From the NCBI GenBank assembly GCA_001643675.2, contig LSRY02000042.1:5001-69000 (forward strand): a stretch of 64,000 nucleotides of DNA, in the 5' to 3' direction. The first letter of the stretch is position 1; each line of letters begins with the position of its first letter. Positions 23,902 through 37,000 of this stretch are shown one piece after another. Below the pieces are notes generated by a model. It had not been told where the DNA came from and did no database searches. It worked only from the letters and a program-made list of their open reading frames with translations. The stretch comes from Monocercomonoides exilis. Its lineage: Eukaryota > Preaxostyla > Oxymonadida > Polymastigidae. Both the position numbers and the translations under genes were made by a program.

Positions 23902-24351
23902 CAGTCAAAACCGGATATAATCACATCGGTTTTTGCACGACTTTTTGTGACTATATCCGATTGTGATTATAAGCGATGTGACTTAACACAGAAAAATATG
24001 AAATTTAATTTTTGAAATAACTAATTTTGGGTCAATTTTTTTATTTTTGAAAAATTTACACAAATGCACTTTTTTCACTTGCGAAATTAATTTTTTGCGA
24101 AAATGCATATAATTTTGACTTATTTGAGCACATTTTTGAATAAGCGAAATTTTGAAAATTTTGATCAAAAAATCGATTTTTCATTGAAAAAATCACCCAT
24201 AATGAAAAAAAATGTGATTATAAATTTTCATCCCTGTGATTATATTCGATGGGAAATGAATGAAAAACGAGCTATAAATGTTGGTGCATGGAAAAATGTG
24301 ACTATAAACGAATGTGATTGTATTCGATGTGATTATATCCGGTTTTGACTG
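23902..24351. mobile_element. 450-bp MITE, Tc1/mariner-pogo type, copy A
   Basis: Flanked by TA dinucleotides at 23900-23901 and 24352-24353. The termini CAGTCAAAACCGGATATAAT are inverted at the two ends, and a second subterminal set of GTGATTATA-type repeats continues inward. It has no coding capacity. TA target duplication and CAGTC...GGATATAA ends are typical of pogo/Tigger-type elements. Copy B is the same length. Confidence 0.85.
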
Positions 24352-24991
24352 TATTTAGAAAAAAATTTTATATATATCATATTTGATCAAAGCCAAAAAT
24401 AAATGATAAAAAAAAATTGAAAAACATCAAAATGAATAGGAAATGAAAAGAAAATACCAAAAACAACACATTGAATTCGATTGAAATTGAAAAACATTGT
24501 TGATTTGTTGCAAAATTCAAGGACCGAAAAATTGTATGATTTCAAAAATAATGACCCTCATATTATTCATTCGCTTTTAATGACATGTTTCTAATCATTT
24601 TTTAATAATTATCATTCATATTAAACATTTTTTTCTTGAGAAAAATTCTGATGTTTCAAAAAAATATGAAAAAAATCATATTAGTCTATGTTGCAGTTTT
24701 GATGTTTGATCGAAGTGATAATCAAAAAACGAAAGTTGAAAAAGCTGAAACAAGATAAAAATGAATATATAATTTTGTTTTTTTTTTTGTTGGCACGATC
24801 TCCTTCGTTCAAAAAAAAAATATTTTTATCCAACTGATTCGATCCGAATCAGAAACACTTGTTCAATTTGATAGTTTGTAAAAATATACAAAAAAACATT
24901 GATAATTCGTTTGAAGAATGTCAAAATACATCAAAATGCAAATTTCAAACGATAAAGAACAAACATAATTATTTCAATCGAAAGTGGTATA

Positions 24992-25441
24992 CAGTCTAAA
25001 CCGGATATAATCACATCGAATACAATCACATTCGTTTATAGTCACATTTTTCCATGCTCCGACATTTATAGCTCATTTTTCATACATTTTTCATCGCACA
25101 TAATCACAGGGCTGAAAATATATAATCACATTTTAAATTATTATGGGTGATTTTTTCAATGAAAAATCGGTTTTTTGATCAGAGATTTCAAAAAACCGAT
25201 TTTTCAAAATAATGTTAAAATAAGTCTGAATAACATAATAAAACAATAAAAATTGTAATTTCTATTGAAAAATGAGTATTTGTCAAGTTTTTTCAAAAAT
25301 AAAAAAATTGACCCAAAATTAATTATTTCAAAAATAAAATTACATTTTTTTCTGTGTTAAGTCACATCGCTTATAATCACAATCGGATATAGTCACAAAA
25401 AGTCGTGCAAAAACCGATGTGATTATATCCGGTTTTGACTG
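24992..25441. mobile_element. 450-bp MITE, Tc1/mariner-pogo type, copy B (inverted)
   Basis: Flanked by TA at 24990-24991 and 25442-25443, with termini CAGTCTAAACCGGATATAAT and its inverse. It is the same length as copy A and in reverse orientation, with scattered substitutions between them. It ends 249 bp upstream of the surface-protein ATG at 25691 and could carry promoter material for it. Confidence 0.85.
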
Positions 25442-25690
25442 TATAGCAAAATTTGAAAGTGATCAAGATTCTGATTGAGTAAAATCATATTTGATTCAAT
25501 CAAATCAAATTAATCTTTTCCAATTCTCAATCACTTATTCTTAGCAAATATCATAGATAGATACGAAAAAGGTCTATTATTTTAAAAGTGTAATTCTTTG
25601 TCAAAAGATATAAATTATATTTCTCTGATCAATTTTAAAGTTATGTAAACATTGATCAATATAGTGTTTAATTGAAGAGTGCTTTTAAGA

Positions 25691-28046
25691 ATGTTTTGGG
25701 GATTAATTCTTTTCAAAATTGTAATAAACATTTATGCAAATGAAGAACCATCTGAATCAATTACAACAGTGTTTGTAAAGCAAAGCGGGAAAGATGAAAA
25801 CAGCGGATTGGCAATCGATCAGGAAAAGCCATCATTGAAGGATGCATATAAAAAGTTGGGGAATGACATTGCGTGCAACATGAAAATTGTTTATGACGAT
25901 AACCCATTGACTGCAGAAGCGATAACCTTCGAAAAGAACAAAGGAATTACGATCGAAGGAGTGAATAGCGATGGAAATGGGAACACTGAAGTGGCAATAG
26001 ATTGTGACGTTCATCCAGGAAGAAATCTATTTGAATTCATTTGTGATGCGGAAATAAAATACTTGACATTTCTTTTTCCAACAACGTTGAGAAATGAAAG
26101 CCAAGAGTATGGATCGTATGTTTTGATACTAGGTGAATATGCTTCGTTGTCAATTAGCAACTGCAGATTTATTCGGCCAAAAGCTGAAGGAAGCGTGGCT
26201 GATTGTCGTCTTGTTTACCAATTTCAAGGATCATTGACAATGGACTCAGTTGAGTGCTCGGATGAATCAAAAACATTAACATCGAAAAGAGAATTATTTT
26301 ATACCATGGGCACACAAGCAGTAATGTTGTCTAACTTGACTTTGAAGAAAGTTGAGACAAATACGTATGCTGTTTTCGATGTCTCAAGTGAAGGAAAATG
26401 TGATGTCACATTGAATGGAAGCAATTTTATTGAATGCAAAACAGTTCGTTTCGGAGCATTGCGTGTTTGTTTCAACAGTGACGAAAGCACATTTACTGTT
26501 GGAGATGGAGGCGTCACCACTTTTTCATCTTGCAGTTGCAATTATGATGATGGTTCTGGAGGAATATATCTTCAAATACCAGCTATTGAATCAACAAGTC
26601 AACTTAACTGGCCCGAAGACGGAACGAATCTGATATTTGACAGATGTTCAGCAGGAGAAGGAGAGTCAAAAAGGAATATTGGATTATATTTGAAGATGGC
26701 TGATGATTCATTATTCGAAGAAATTGCATCAGCGATGAAGAAGAGTTTTGCAGCTAATTACACACGAAGAGGTAACAAGTGGAATGTGGCTGGATTTGAA
26801 AATAATAGTTACATAGAAATTGATTTTGTATCCAAGTATTTAGATCCTTTACTGCCTCCATCGCAAGATGTTTCAAAGATTTATGTGAAGTCTGGAGGCA
26901 CTGGGAATGGCGAAAGCTCAGAAAGACCAATTTACAGTTTGAAGGAGGCCAATGAATTGTTGGGAATGATCGCAAGAGAAGACATATTTGGAATTACAAT
27001 ATTGAAGTCTGACGATCCTATCCAAGCCGAAGAAATTTTATTGAGCAAGAGTCGTGGAATAATCATTGAAGGAGTGAACAGCGACGGAAATGGAAATGCA
27101 GAAGCGACTGTCAATTGTGATGTTAAAAGAACGTATGATTTATTCACATGTGAAAAAGAGGTGGAATTCAAGTATTTGGCATTTAACTTTCCCACGTTGG
27201 AGAACAAATGGAATTCTTTAATATTTGGAAATGATTTGTCTTCGTCACTCACGATCAGCAATTGTCGATTTGTCAGAATTGGAGCTCAATCACCAGATGA
27301 AATGACAACAAACGATAATGAAGATGATTACGTTGTGGGCAATCTTGTGAGCGTTTGGGGGGGAAAAGTCGCTATGAACACTGTCACATGCACAGATAGC
27401 AGCAACACAGTTTCATTTTCTTCATGTCCGTTTTCTTTCAGTGGAACAAGGGAAGTGTCTTTGAATCGAGTTGAGATCAGCAATGTGAAAATTTTATACA
27501 GTCCTGCAATTTATATTTCGGATTCAAAAGACGAAGCTGTGAAAATTTCCATTGAGGGATTGAATATCAAAGATTCAAATTCGGAGGAAGGAGATACAGC
27601 TGGCTTGGACATTATTTTGAGTTCGGAAGAGTCGAAAGTGGAAATTGGAAGAAACGATAAATGTTCATTCAAGTCATGCACAGCTCCAAAGGGGAAAACA
27701 GGGGCAATGTCCATTAAAATGCCAAAGGCAGCATCAAATCTTCAACTTCCTTCTGCAAACAATCTTGAGATTGATGGCTCAAACACAGCCAATTCAACAG
27801 CAAGATCAATATTCATTGTTGCACAAGACTTCGAAGAATTCTGCAAACAAGAAGGCTCATTCGAATTTGCGAATGATTATGACAATTCAACAGCTGGGTG
27901 GATTGTGGGAGCAAAAGACCATGAATCAGAGCCAGAAGATGTGTATGAGAAGTACGTGAAAGTGAGACAAGATCGAATCGCTGAGCAAAACAGAAAGCAA
28001 AAAGAAAAGAAAAGAAGGATGGTAATTGCCATTGTCATTCCGATAG

Positions 28047-28078
<32 letters not shown>

Positions 28079-28183
28079 GCAGTAGTTGTGGTTGTTATTG
28101 TTATTGTTGCCAATAAAAAGAAGGCCAAACACAATGCAAATGAAAGCAAAGAACAAGAAATGAGCACACAGGAGTAGAATTGA
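25691..28183 (+). CDS. Type I membrane beta-helix surface protein
   Basis: ATG at 25691; the frame continues through TAG at 28175-28177 (Gln) to TGA at 28181-28183, about 830 residues. Residues 1-17 (MFWGLILFKIVINIYA) form a signal peptide. Two related beta-helix halves follow, each starting with a VFVKQSG or IYVKSGG strand and sharing the block GVNSDGNGN. Near the C-terminus are AGWIVGAKDHESEPED, a basic stop and a Val/Ile transmembrane helix built on GTTGTT repeats, then a short Lys-rich cytoplasmic tail. It is a full-length paralogue of the gene at 57628-60927, sharing the leader, both halves and TTTTAAGAATG around the start. No enzymatic motif seen; probably an adhesin-like cell-surface protein. 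Confidence 0.8.
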
Positions 28184-28606
28184 GATTTCCTATTCTTTCA
28201 GAGCAATTTTGCTTTATTTTTATTTCATTAAGCATATATTTGTGAATATCATAGAATTTTTCTTATCTTTTCTTCCTCATTAATCGCATTGAAAGTGTGA
28301 TTATTTGTTGAAATGTAATTCAAAGATTTGTTTCATTTCACACACCAATTGTTATTCATCATCATCATTTTTTCGTTCAATTCAGTGGATTGTTTTATTG
28401 TCAAAGTGACATTTTAACTTTTCTGGTTTGTTTCAACAACTTATCAATATAAACGTCTAATAACATTAAAAAAAATTTTTTTTATCGAATTCTTTTTTAA
28501 TGAACAAATTTTCAACAAATAATGCAACATTCAATTCAATGAACATTCCACTTTTTTGGAATTCACAACAAAATAACTCATTTTTTGAAAAAATGACTTC
28601 AAGTTT
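28184..28606. other. Intergenic
   Basis: AT-rich 3' flank of the surface gene; nothing supported. Confidence 0.4.
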
Positions 28607-29520
28607 TTGTTATGGATTCCATGATCATCAGAAATGAAAAAACGGAATATTCCATTCATAGAATGAGAAATCCGTGAGGGAGCATGACCTGTAGAGCTAG
28701 AAATATTATTTCCTGTGGAGATAACAAGAAACGAGGCAATACAATATTTTTGAAATTCCATTTGATGATTTTTGTCAATTTAATAGCCAAGGGGAATACA
28801 ACAATTTCATCAATAACACAAAAAGATTTAATGTATGTAATTTTTATTGTTCTATTGTTTGTGAAGATATTTCCGTCTGTATCCTCTCCAAAGTGCAGGA
28901 ATCTGACTTATTGTTGAAATGGCCAATCTCCGCTTTGGAGAGCAATTCGATGAGAATGGAGCAGATTATTATATAGACATTGGGAAATAAATGAAGTTAC
29001 GCAAAGGCCATGATTTTTATTTGGAACAAGAGGTGAAAACAAATTCAACTATAATATTATAAAATGTAGATTTATGGATAGAATTTTGTGAAAGGACAAA
29101 ATCTGCACAAAATAATATAGCATTTTGGAATTTAATGCAGTGGAGCAGCTTGCGGAATTTTTTGGCAAGGAAAGTGGCTGGCAATATCGAGAGAAGGATA
29201 TTAATCACAAAAAAAGGCAAGGATTCAACGAAAAAAGGAAAACCCAAAAATATCGGTTTTATTTATAAGGTTTTCCTGTTTTTCGGACTGCGCCAGGCAG
29301 GCATGGAAAGCGACGAATTTCTATTTCTGATTCCGCTTTTGCTTCAAAAGAGTGGAGAAACGCCAACCACGAGACATCCAATTATCGAGCATTTTTTAGC
29401 TATCGAACAACATTAGGACCGATTTTATTTGGATTTCATTCTTCGAAGGGACTGCCATATTGAACAAGCAAGGCGATTATCATTCGAAGTTTGCTTTCTT
29501 CGACGCCACAGGCAACTACA
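28607..29520 (+). repeat. Dispersed repeat, copy 2 (plus orientation), with read-through ORF
   Basis: Inverted counterpart of 18110-19015. From ATG 28919 a frame of 244 codons ends at TGA 29651-29653 and crosses three TAA/TAG codons (the last at 29414-29416) as Gln. It includes AFWNLMQWSSLRNFLARK and IYKVFLFFGLRQAGMESD. In copy 1 a run of six rather than seven A switches the frame upstream, which gives a different but also plausible N-terminal reading (FNAVEQLAEFFGKESGWQ); the downstream frame is the same in both. The product is not recognised. Confidence 0.55.
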
Positions 29521-29653
29521 GAATAATACAGAATATTTGTGTCAACCTCTTCAAGCGCAGCCATCCAGAGATTTTATTGTTATGTTCCATTTGCGTAACA
29601 TCGATGCGGAGTTTATTTGTGGGGACCTTGTTGCTTCGTATTGGGTGCTCTGA

Positions 29654-30376
29654 GTTGTTTGCAAACGTTAGACAAGACGGCCATGTTTTCTCAGACGAAC
29701 ATCGAGAGTGAGCAATTTCTCTGAAGACTGTTTAATTTATTTATTTCTGATTGTTATGATGTTGGTTTGTGTTTATCTTGTGTTGTGGCTTCTATTAGAA
29801 ATGGTTTTTAAAAATGGAGAATTTCATCAGATTCTGTTTTCAAGCGAACATATTTTATGGAACTGGTTGAGTTCACTCTTCTCCTCAGAGGCTTGGCCTT
29901 CAACAAGAAGAATAAAGTGTCATTCATTTATTCATCTTCTTTGCGAGTTGCAGCAATTATTGAAGCAGTGGCTTTTTTCAAATGTGAGGGTGCTTCCATA
30001 GCGCGTGATAGCTAATGTAATGAGACAGGGAATTCAATTGTTTATTGGCTGGAGATAGCAGCTGTGGTGCAAGAAGAGAAAAGATGCCCAAATTAGAAGC
30101 AACTTAAGAGAGATATTTGTTGCAGAAGCAGAACTGCAGAGGAAACAAACGAACAAGAACAAAAGAAGAAGGAAAGAAAGGACAGAAATGAGAGGAAGAA
30201 AAAAACGAAGAAGAAGAGGAAGAAGAAGAGGAAGAAGAAATAGAAGAAGATGATGAAGTTATTCCAATCACTTGTTCTGTGTGAACAGTTGCCCCTTCTC
30301 CTCTTTTTGAAGTTTTATTCTCATTTCCTCTTTTGGCACTATTTCTTTTTCTTTTTCTTTTATTCTCACTTTTTCT
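29654..30376. other. Low-support stretch after the repeat
   Basis: A plus-strand frame at 29708-30001 has a hydrophobic start but no other support. A purine-rich GAAGAA tract lies at 30,180-30,250. Confidence 0.3.
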
Positions 30377-30976
30377 TTGACTTTTTCTTTGATTTTTTCT
30401 TTTCTCGCTTCTTCTGCTTGTTTCATTCCTTCCTTCCTTCTTTCTCGAAGGGAACAGATTCTCCATCACCACTTCTGTTACGTCGCTCTCCACACTCAAC
30501 GAACATATCAAGGTTTCTCCGCTGCTTCTTCTGCTGCTGATACTGCTTCTTCTTCTTCTTCTTCTCCCACTCTCTTTCTCCTCTCTTGTTCTCTTTCTCT
30601 TTCATTTTCTTCTTCTTCCTCTTCTCTTTCTCCTTCTTCTCTTCTCCTTCCACCTCAAACATCATCTAACCAAAAGCAACCTTCTTTCATTTCACCTCCA
30701 ATTACACTAAAAAGATCAATTTCATCATCATCTTCTTCTTCTTCTTCAATGCCAACTGATTCTAATATTTTTAATCAAGATGCAAATATCGCTAAAAATA
30801 AGAAGAAGAAGAAGAAGAAGAAGAAAAACACCAAACTTTCACAACAACAACAATCAAATATTCATTCATTCATTCATTCATTCATCATCATCATCTTCCT
30901 CTTCTTCTTCTTCTTCTTCTTCTTCTTCTTCTTCTTCTTCTTCCACTTTATATTATTGCATTTCTTAATTATCTGA
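30377..30976 (+). CDS. Possible Ser-rich protein
   Basis: An open frame dominated by Ser runs, with an ordinary stretch SNQKQPSFISPPITLKRSIS and NIFNQDANIAKNKKKK before a poly-His/Ile simple-sequence end. It resembles the Ser-rich plus-strand protein at 49.6 kb in layout. Most of the DNA is TCT/TTC microsatellite, so the call is weak. Confidence 0.25.
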   Translation: MTFSLIFSFLASSACFIPSFLLSRREQILHHHFCYVALHTQRTYQGFSAASSAADTASSSSSSPTLFLLSCSLSLSFSSSSSSLSPSSLLLPPQTSSNQKQPSFISPPITLKRSISSSSSSSSSMPTDSNIFNQDANIAKNKKKKKKKKKNTKLSQQQQSNIHSFIHSFIIIIFLFFFFFFFFFFFFFFHFILLHFLII

Positions 30977-31220
30977 TTCATTTACAGAGATTGAGAAGAA
31001 AGAAAAGAAGAAACGAAAAAATATACAGATAAAAGAAAGATAAGGAACAAAAAACGAAAAGAAGAAGAATGAAAGAAGATAAGAAAGAGAAAGACAAAAT
31101 AGTATTCAACTTTATTGAGCATGATGAATGGAAATGAAATTGAAAAATTATAAAGGAAGAAGATAAGGATGAAAAAGAATAAAGTACATATGGAGAAGTT
31201 TCCAACAACTGCAACAACTA

Positions 31221-32000
31221 TCAATACGAATTCTGCAGTCTACATTGATAAGCACAGGCAATTTACAAATGCTTTATGAATTACCTGCAGGGATGTTCCT
31301 GCAAGGCTCTTTTCTTCACTAGGAGCTAAACAGCACTGTTATTGAAATAAACAGATTTGCTCATCACATAAATAGCGCTGTATCTATTTTCAACTGCAAT
31401 ACTCTATTGAACAAAAGCCATGTTTTTTTGGAAAGTTTCCTTCGAAATGTGTTGTCGAAAGTGAACAGTGACATTCATTGCGTTATGAATGAATCGGTGT
31501 AGAACATGAAAAACGCGACATACAGAAAATGGAACAGATGCGGTTGAGTCGTCTTTGTGGATTTTGAACGTGTGCCGTGATCTTTCTTTATTACGAGACT
31601 GAAGGGTACGACAAGCAAAACCATTGGAGAAAGTTGTGAAATAGCAAAGAGAAATTCTCCTGTTATTCCGTGTAATCATTCGTTCCATATTATTTGCAAT
31701 CAATCGTTGGTGAAATAATTAGTCACAAACACTATTCGTTAATTCAAAAGCAGAGATAATTGGAATTTTTTCAGAAAGTGATATTGCTGAAAGAAGAAAT
31801 AAAATTTCTAATACGGTTGAGCTTGAATCAAGCAAGTTAATATCAGATGCAAAAACAATAATATGGAATTGAGCTTCGGAATTCAACTTAGGATATGTTT
31901 GAAAATATGCAAATGATTTGAACAGTCTGATCAAGGAGGTGGATTTGTGATCTTGAATGTTTACCAGTTCTGAAATCCAACATTTTTCTTTCGGACAATG
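31221..32000 (-). CDS. Unrecognised protein read through several TAA/TAG
   Basis: The frame is open from about 32,000 to TGA 31221-31223 when TAA at 31719-31721, TAG at 31404 and further TAA/TAG codons near 31,270-31,330 are read as Gln. It contains a beta-strand-like segment (QFHIIVFASDINLLDSSS) and a long polar part (MERMITRNNRRISLCYFTTF; ENRYSAIYVMSKSVYFNN). It overlaps in another frame the end of the upstream reading frame (31843-33753), so the two may be one gene with a frameshift or an intron. No family recognised. Confidence 0.4.
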
Positions 32001-33753
32001 TGAAGATTGAACAATTCAAGCATTTCAGAGAAGCTGGTATTTATATTGTCGAAAATAAGAATTTAAAATGCTTCCTTTTTTGGTAATTTCTCAACATTTG
32101 CATGTGAAATGCTTGAAAAGAAAAATCTTAAATTCTCTTTGAAAATATCAAAATATCGGAAATATAACAACAAAATTAAAAATGATATACAACTAATCTT
32201 TTCGTGTATGAATAGATAAAAACAACATTTAGCTTTTGCAAATATTTAGAAAAGTATCGGAAATATGAAAAAAATCTGAAAACAAAATAATTTTTTAACT
32301 ATTTGCTATTAATCTTAATTGTATTGTTGATATTTTCGAATCCCCATTTCTTTTTAGAATTTGATATTTTAAGTTTTTTAAGATAGCGCGATTCAAATGG
32401 TGCTTTTGATTGCGAAATATGTGATGAATTGTTTGACCCATTCAGCTTGTGATGAACATTTTGCGTTGCTTCTTCGGATATTAGTTTTGTCACAACAGAA
32501 AGACGATTAGAAGATTGAATAGACTTTAATGATTGAGATAATAAAACAACATTTGCTGTTTCTGTCTCATCAGCTTCCAAAGGAACAATTTTTGGGTAAA
32601 CTGAAGATGAAACGCTTTCGTCATCTGAATTTGATTATTCATAGATAACCTTTAAGTGCATTGAAGTTGATTCTGTTTTTTCCATTTTTTCTTTTGATAT
32701 TGAGCCAAAAATCTTTTCTAGTTGATTTGTGGTGTTTGCAGATAAGGAATATTCTTCATCTAAATCCTTCTGATATGCTTCGCCCTCATAGGGAGTAAAT
32801 GAATCATCTTGAAGTATGCAACTTGTCTCGTTCAATTCCAATTCTGTTGAACTGTCTTGATTTGAAAGATTCGGAAATGTAATTGCATGAGGAAGGTCAT
32901 AACACTGTGAGATTGGAAAGTATGATTGTAAGTCACAAGTATACGACGATCCTTCATCGCTTTCCTTTAAATAAACTTCAATAAAGCATTCCATAAATTG
33001 AGGGTCCGGAAATGCTTTTGATTCTTCAGAATCTTGATGCTGCTGTTGCTTAGAGCCCGCATCAGAATAAGAATCTGAAAATGTTAAAGTCTCTCCAAAT
33101 GGAAGAGACCTTTCAGAAGACCTATCAATTTTCTGAATATCCAACAAAGTATGTGTAGCATCAATGATATCTTGTTTTTTGTTCATAAAAGATTCTTCAT
33201 TAACTTCAGAAGAAGGAATAGAATGAGAAGAGCCTAGCAACGATGTATTTTCTTCTGTTTCTGAGGCAAGTGAGTCAAAGCGAAGGAAATTAAAAGAGAA
33301 TTTCGAATGCATTTGTTCCTCTGATTCAACAAGAATCTGTAGAAAGCTTTCGGATGCAGGCAATGCAAATTCCAAACCTTCAATTGTAACTTTCTCATAT
33401 TTCGGATTCAGCAACTCGCTTAAGCGTTTATCCTGCAAAGCCAACGAAGAGATTAAATTTTCAGATGAAGCATCATTCAGAACAAGTGAATGAGTATCGT
33501 CTGGTCGTACAGCAGATGTATTTGAAACAGAATTTGTTTGAAAACCAATCTTGAGTAACAGCAGAGTAATGTTGGAGGGTTCTAACTTTTTCTTCTGAAT
33601 ACTTATGACTTGATCCGCCTCGTAGTCATAGCTATTGTTTGCTGATATATCTGCATCCTGTCGCAAAGACGACCTTGTGAGTCTTCCATAAGAAAGAAAA
33701 TTGCTTTGCTTGACCGGATGAAACTCCGCAATTTCGAAGAAATCGTTGCCAGT
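31843..33753 (-). CDS. Unrecognised Ser/Glu-rich protein
   Basis: The frame is open between TGA codons at 33754-33756 and 31843-31845; TAA at 32635-32637 and several later TAR codons read as Gln. The first 450 residues are polar, Ser/Glu-rich and of ordinary complexity (LNPKYEKVTIEGLEFALPAS; MECFIEVYLKESDEGSSYTC), like a disordered regulatory region. The stretch after 32299 is AT-rich and may be untranslated. A TGA at 33754 separates it from an upstream frame in the same phase (34086-33754, NIKSGSNDGLSTHHTRFHEK), so the N-terminal part may be lost or the TGA may be a mutation. Confidence 0.45.
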
Positions 33754-34076
33754 TCAATGAGGAAAAGCGCTTGTACTGTTTTCAGCACCAATTGTTGGAT
33801 AGTACGAACCTGCAAATTTCTCTGCAATCAAATCTTCGTTTCTGTCTTCGGCTGGTGGATATCTCGTTGAATTTGCAGGAAAATACTTTTCTTCTTCCAG
33901 GAAGTGATTCTCCATCATCTCGTCTGCATTCTCCATTCCATGAGAATAGTCAAAATTCGTCCTGGAAAACGTAGATATTGGGATTGCAAGTTTTTCATGA
34001 AATCGTGTATGGTGTGTGGATAAGCCATCATTACTGCCAGATTTAATATTTCTTGGCTCATTTGAGAAGGCGAGTA

Positions 34077-37000
34077 TCAAATGCACCAGAAATTGGCAGT
34101 GTCTGCGTGTGCATCAATTTGGCTGTCTCGTCTGTTTTATTAGCAAATCCCATCGGGGGGTATCCGCTGGTTTCCTAAGAAAGCAGGTGAATAAGAGCGT
34201 GTTGGTGTGATCATTGGCTGCGGAGTGGGATTCAGCATCGCCACATTCAGAGACTGCAAAGGAACGAATGGCTTCGGCTTCAGAAAAGGAAGTGGTGCTG
34301 GTGTTAATGAAGCTTTTGGTTGTTCAATAAACTGATTGACGGGTGCAGGCGAAATTCTTTCAGGTGTAGCTGTCATTGGACGCTGTGTGAGCCGAATAGA
34401 TGAATTTCCACGTTGATTTTGCAGCTGCTTTGCTTCTTTCTGGTTGGCTTCTCTTTCCTTTTTTTCTTTTTCTTTTTGCTTTTTCTTTAGTTCTTTGGCT
34501 TTTGCCCGTTCTTTGGCAAGCTTTCTTTCTCTTTCTTTTCTTTTCTCTTTTTCTCTGGCTTTTGCGATTGCAAGCTCTTCTTTTCTCTTCTTCTCCAACT
34601 CTTTCTCTCTTTCTTTTCTCTCCTTTTCCAGCTGAAGCTGACATTCAATCTCTTTTTCTCTCGCAGTTGCTCCAATCTTTCCATTCTTCTTCTTTCTTTC
34701 TCTTCTTTCTCTTTCTTTATTCTTTCTTGCTCCTCTCTTCCAATTCTTTTTCTTTTTCTTTCTTCTTTTGCTCTCTCCTTTCCTTTTCCTTTCTTTTCAT
34801 TTCTTCTTCTTGTTTTGCCTTCTCCTTTTCTCTCTGTTCTCTTTCTAATCTCTCTTCTTCAGTTTCCTCCTTTCGTTCTTTTGCCTTTTCTTCGCGTATT
34901 CTCTGCTTTTCCTTCTCCTTCTGAATCATCTCTTCCTTTTTCTTCCTTTCATTTTCTCTTCTTTCCCTTTCTCTCTCCAACTTTTTCTTTTTCGCTTTCT
35001 CCGTCTCTTCTTCTCTCTTTCTTCTTCTTTCTCGTTCTCTCAGAAGTTCGTCTTCTCTTTTGCGATATTTCTCTTTCATTCTCTCGTGAAAGCGATCCGA
35101 TTCCAACAGCCTAATTTTCTCCAGCATTTCAATCTCATCCAAATCTCCGTCAAAGTCTCTGTCTGAATCGTTATCGTCACTGTCGTTTCTTCTCCAATGG
35201 TGATGAATTCTGCTTCTCCCCATCTCGTCCATCTTCATCGCTATTTGCATAATCCTGTCGCTCGGACTGTTGCCTCTCTTGTTCCCCCATTCGCCTTCAT
35301 TCAGAATCTTCTCCAGCTGACTCAGCTTTCTTTTGTCTCCTTTTGACAGATTCCCTCTTGATTCTGTGCGCAGTCGCTCGCTCATCATCTCCAACAGCCT
35401 TTCTGCAGCTCTTTCGCGCTGCTTTGACCCTTTTCCGAGTCCAGATCTGCCTTCTCTGTGTCTTCGTGACTTCAAATAACTCAAAAAGGGGGGAGATGGA
35501 GGAGAAGGAGGTGAGGGCTTTCTGGGCGAGCGTGAACGCGGTGGAGAAGGGTATTCGCTGCGCGGCTCAGAAATCAACGTTGAGAGAGCAGAGAAGAAGG
35601 ATGCCTGTGTTGATGGAGAAACGTGATCGTTGCTGCGATTCATCGAAGCGACGATGGAAGATGTGAGGCAGGACAAAGTGTGCAGCCTCGTTCGCCTAGA
35701 GGCTGTCCCATTTCTCAGACGAGAAAATGGAAGTTCATCATCGTCGTCTTCGTCATTGTCTTTTGGAGACGTAGAAGAACGCTTCGAAGTCTTCAAACTT
35801 GTATCTATTATTTCTATGTCTTCTGATTAAGAAGCTGCGCTTGTTTTGCAAGTGGCTTCTTCGACAGAAGCTTCATCCGCTTTAGTTAATTTTTGCTCTT
35901 CTTCTGGCTCTTTCTGAGTTTGTTGTGATGGTAATTGATCCCCTTTGCTAAGAATAGAGCTTTCCTCATTTCCCTTTTCCTCCTCAGTTTGCTTTGTTAG
36001 CTCTTTTTCTTTGAGCTTGTTTTCTTCTTTATTTTCTTCCAATTCATCTTTTGATTTTTCATCTGTTTTCGTTTCATCATTTTTGGAATCGTTTTCTGCT
36101 TCTGCAACCTTTTCTTCCTTCTTCTCTGCTTCCAAAATGCTGGCAATTGTTGCAAGAGGAATAAAATTTATAGTGCCTATTGGTTGTATTGTTGATTGCT
36201 TTTTTTTGTCGTTTTTGGCCAAATCGCTTTTTGTTTGCTCTTCATCCATTTCTCTGTCCATTCCTTCTTCACAACTCCTACTCTTTTGGAAGACTTTTTG
36301 TTCCACTTTCATCATCTTCTTTTCATCTGGCTCTTTCTTTGGAGAAGTTGACAAAGATAGTTTGTTGATTCTCTTTCTCAGCTCAACAATTTGATCGATC
36401 AATTTCGAGCGCTGTTTTTCGATTGAAGTGTGTTTCTTTTGCATTTCTTCTTTTTGTCGCTTCAGTCTATCAATCGCTTTCTTTTCCTCTGCTTTTGCTT
36501 CTCTGGAAATAGGCTTCCGTCGCTCTTCTTTTATCTTCATCTTTGCTCTGATGTTGTCGTTGATCTCGCAGAGCTGGCTCACATGCTGCATCCATTTAAG
36601 ATGAAGCATCTGCTCCTTTCTTAGCTTCCTCCTCAGTCTTCTTTTCAGCTCTTGTTTTCTGTCTCGCTCTGCTATTTTTTGTTGCCTGATGGTTATTCTC
36701 TTCTCCATCTTTCTGACGTGTCGTTCCTGGCGCACACATTCTTCGTCTGACTCTGAATATTCTGCAGCCTCTTCCCACGGAAGCTCAACACACGAACGAG
36801 TGGAACAGATGGACGAAGTTGACTCATAGCTAGTTGAGAATGAGCGAGAAGGAGAAGTGTATGATGAGTACGAAGATGAAGGTGATAAGGAATTGCGATC
36901 CACTAAATTGAGCATGGTAGATCTCACAAGCAAACTAGTTTCTTTATTTGATGCAATTTTGTTGTCTCTTTCATCACTATTAAACTTCTCCTTTTTCTCC

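Noticed and set aside
34400-34924. Plus-strand hydrophobic ORF suggesting a membrane protein
   Set aside because: Antisense of the charged coiled-coil helix (Lys/Glu codons reverse to Phe/Leu/Ser).
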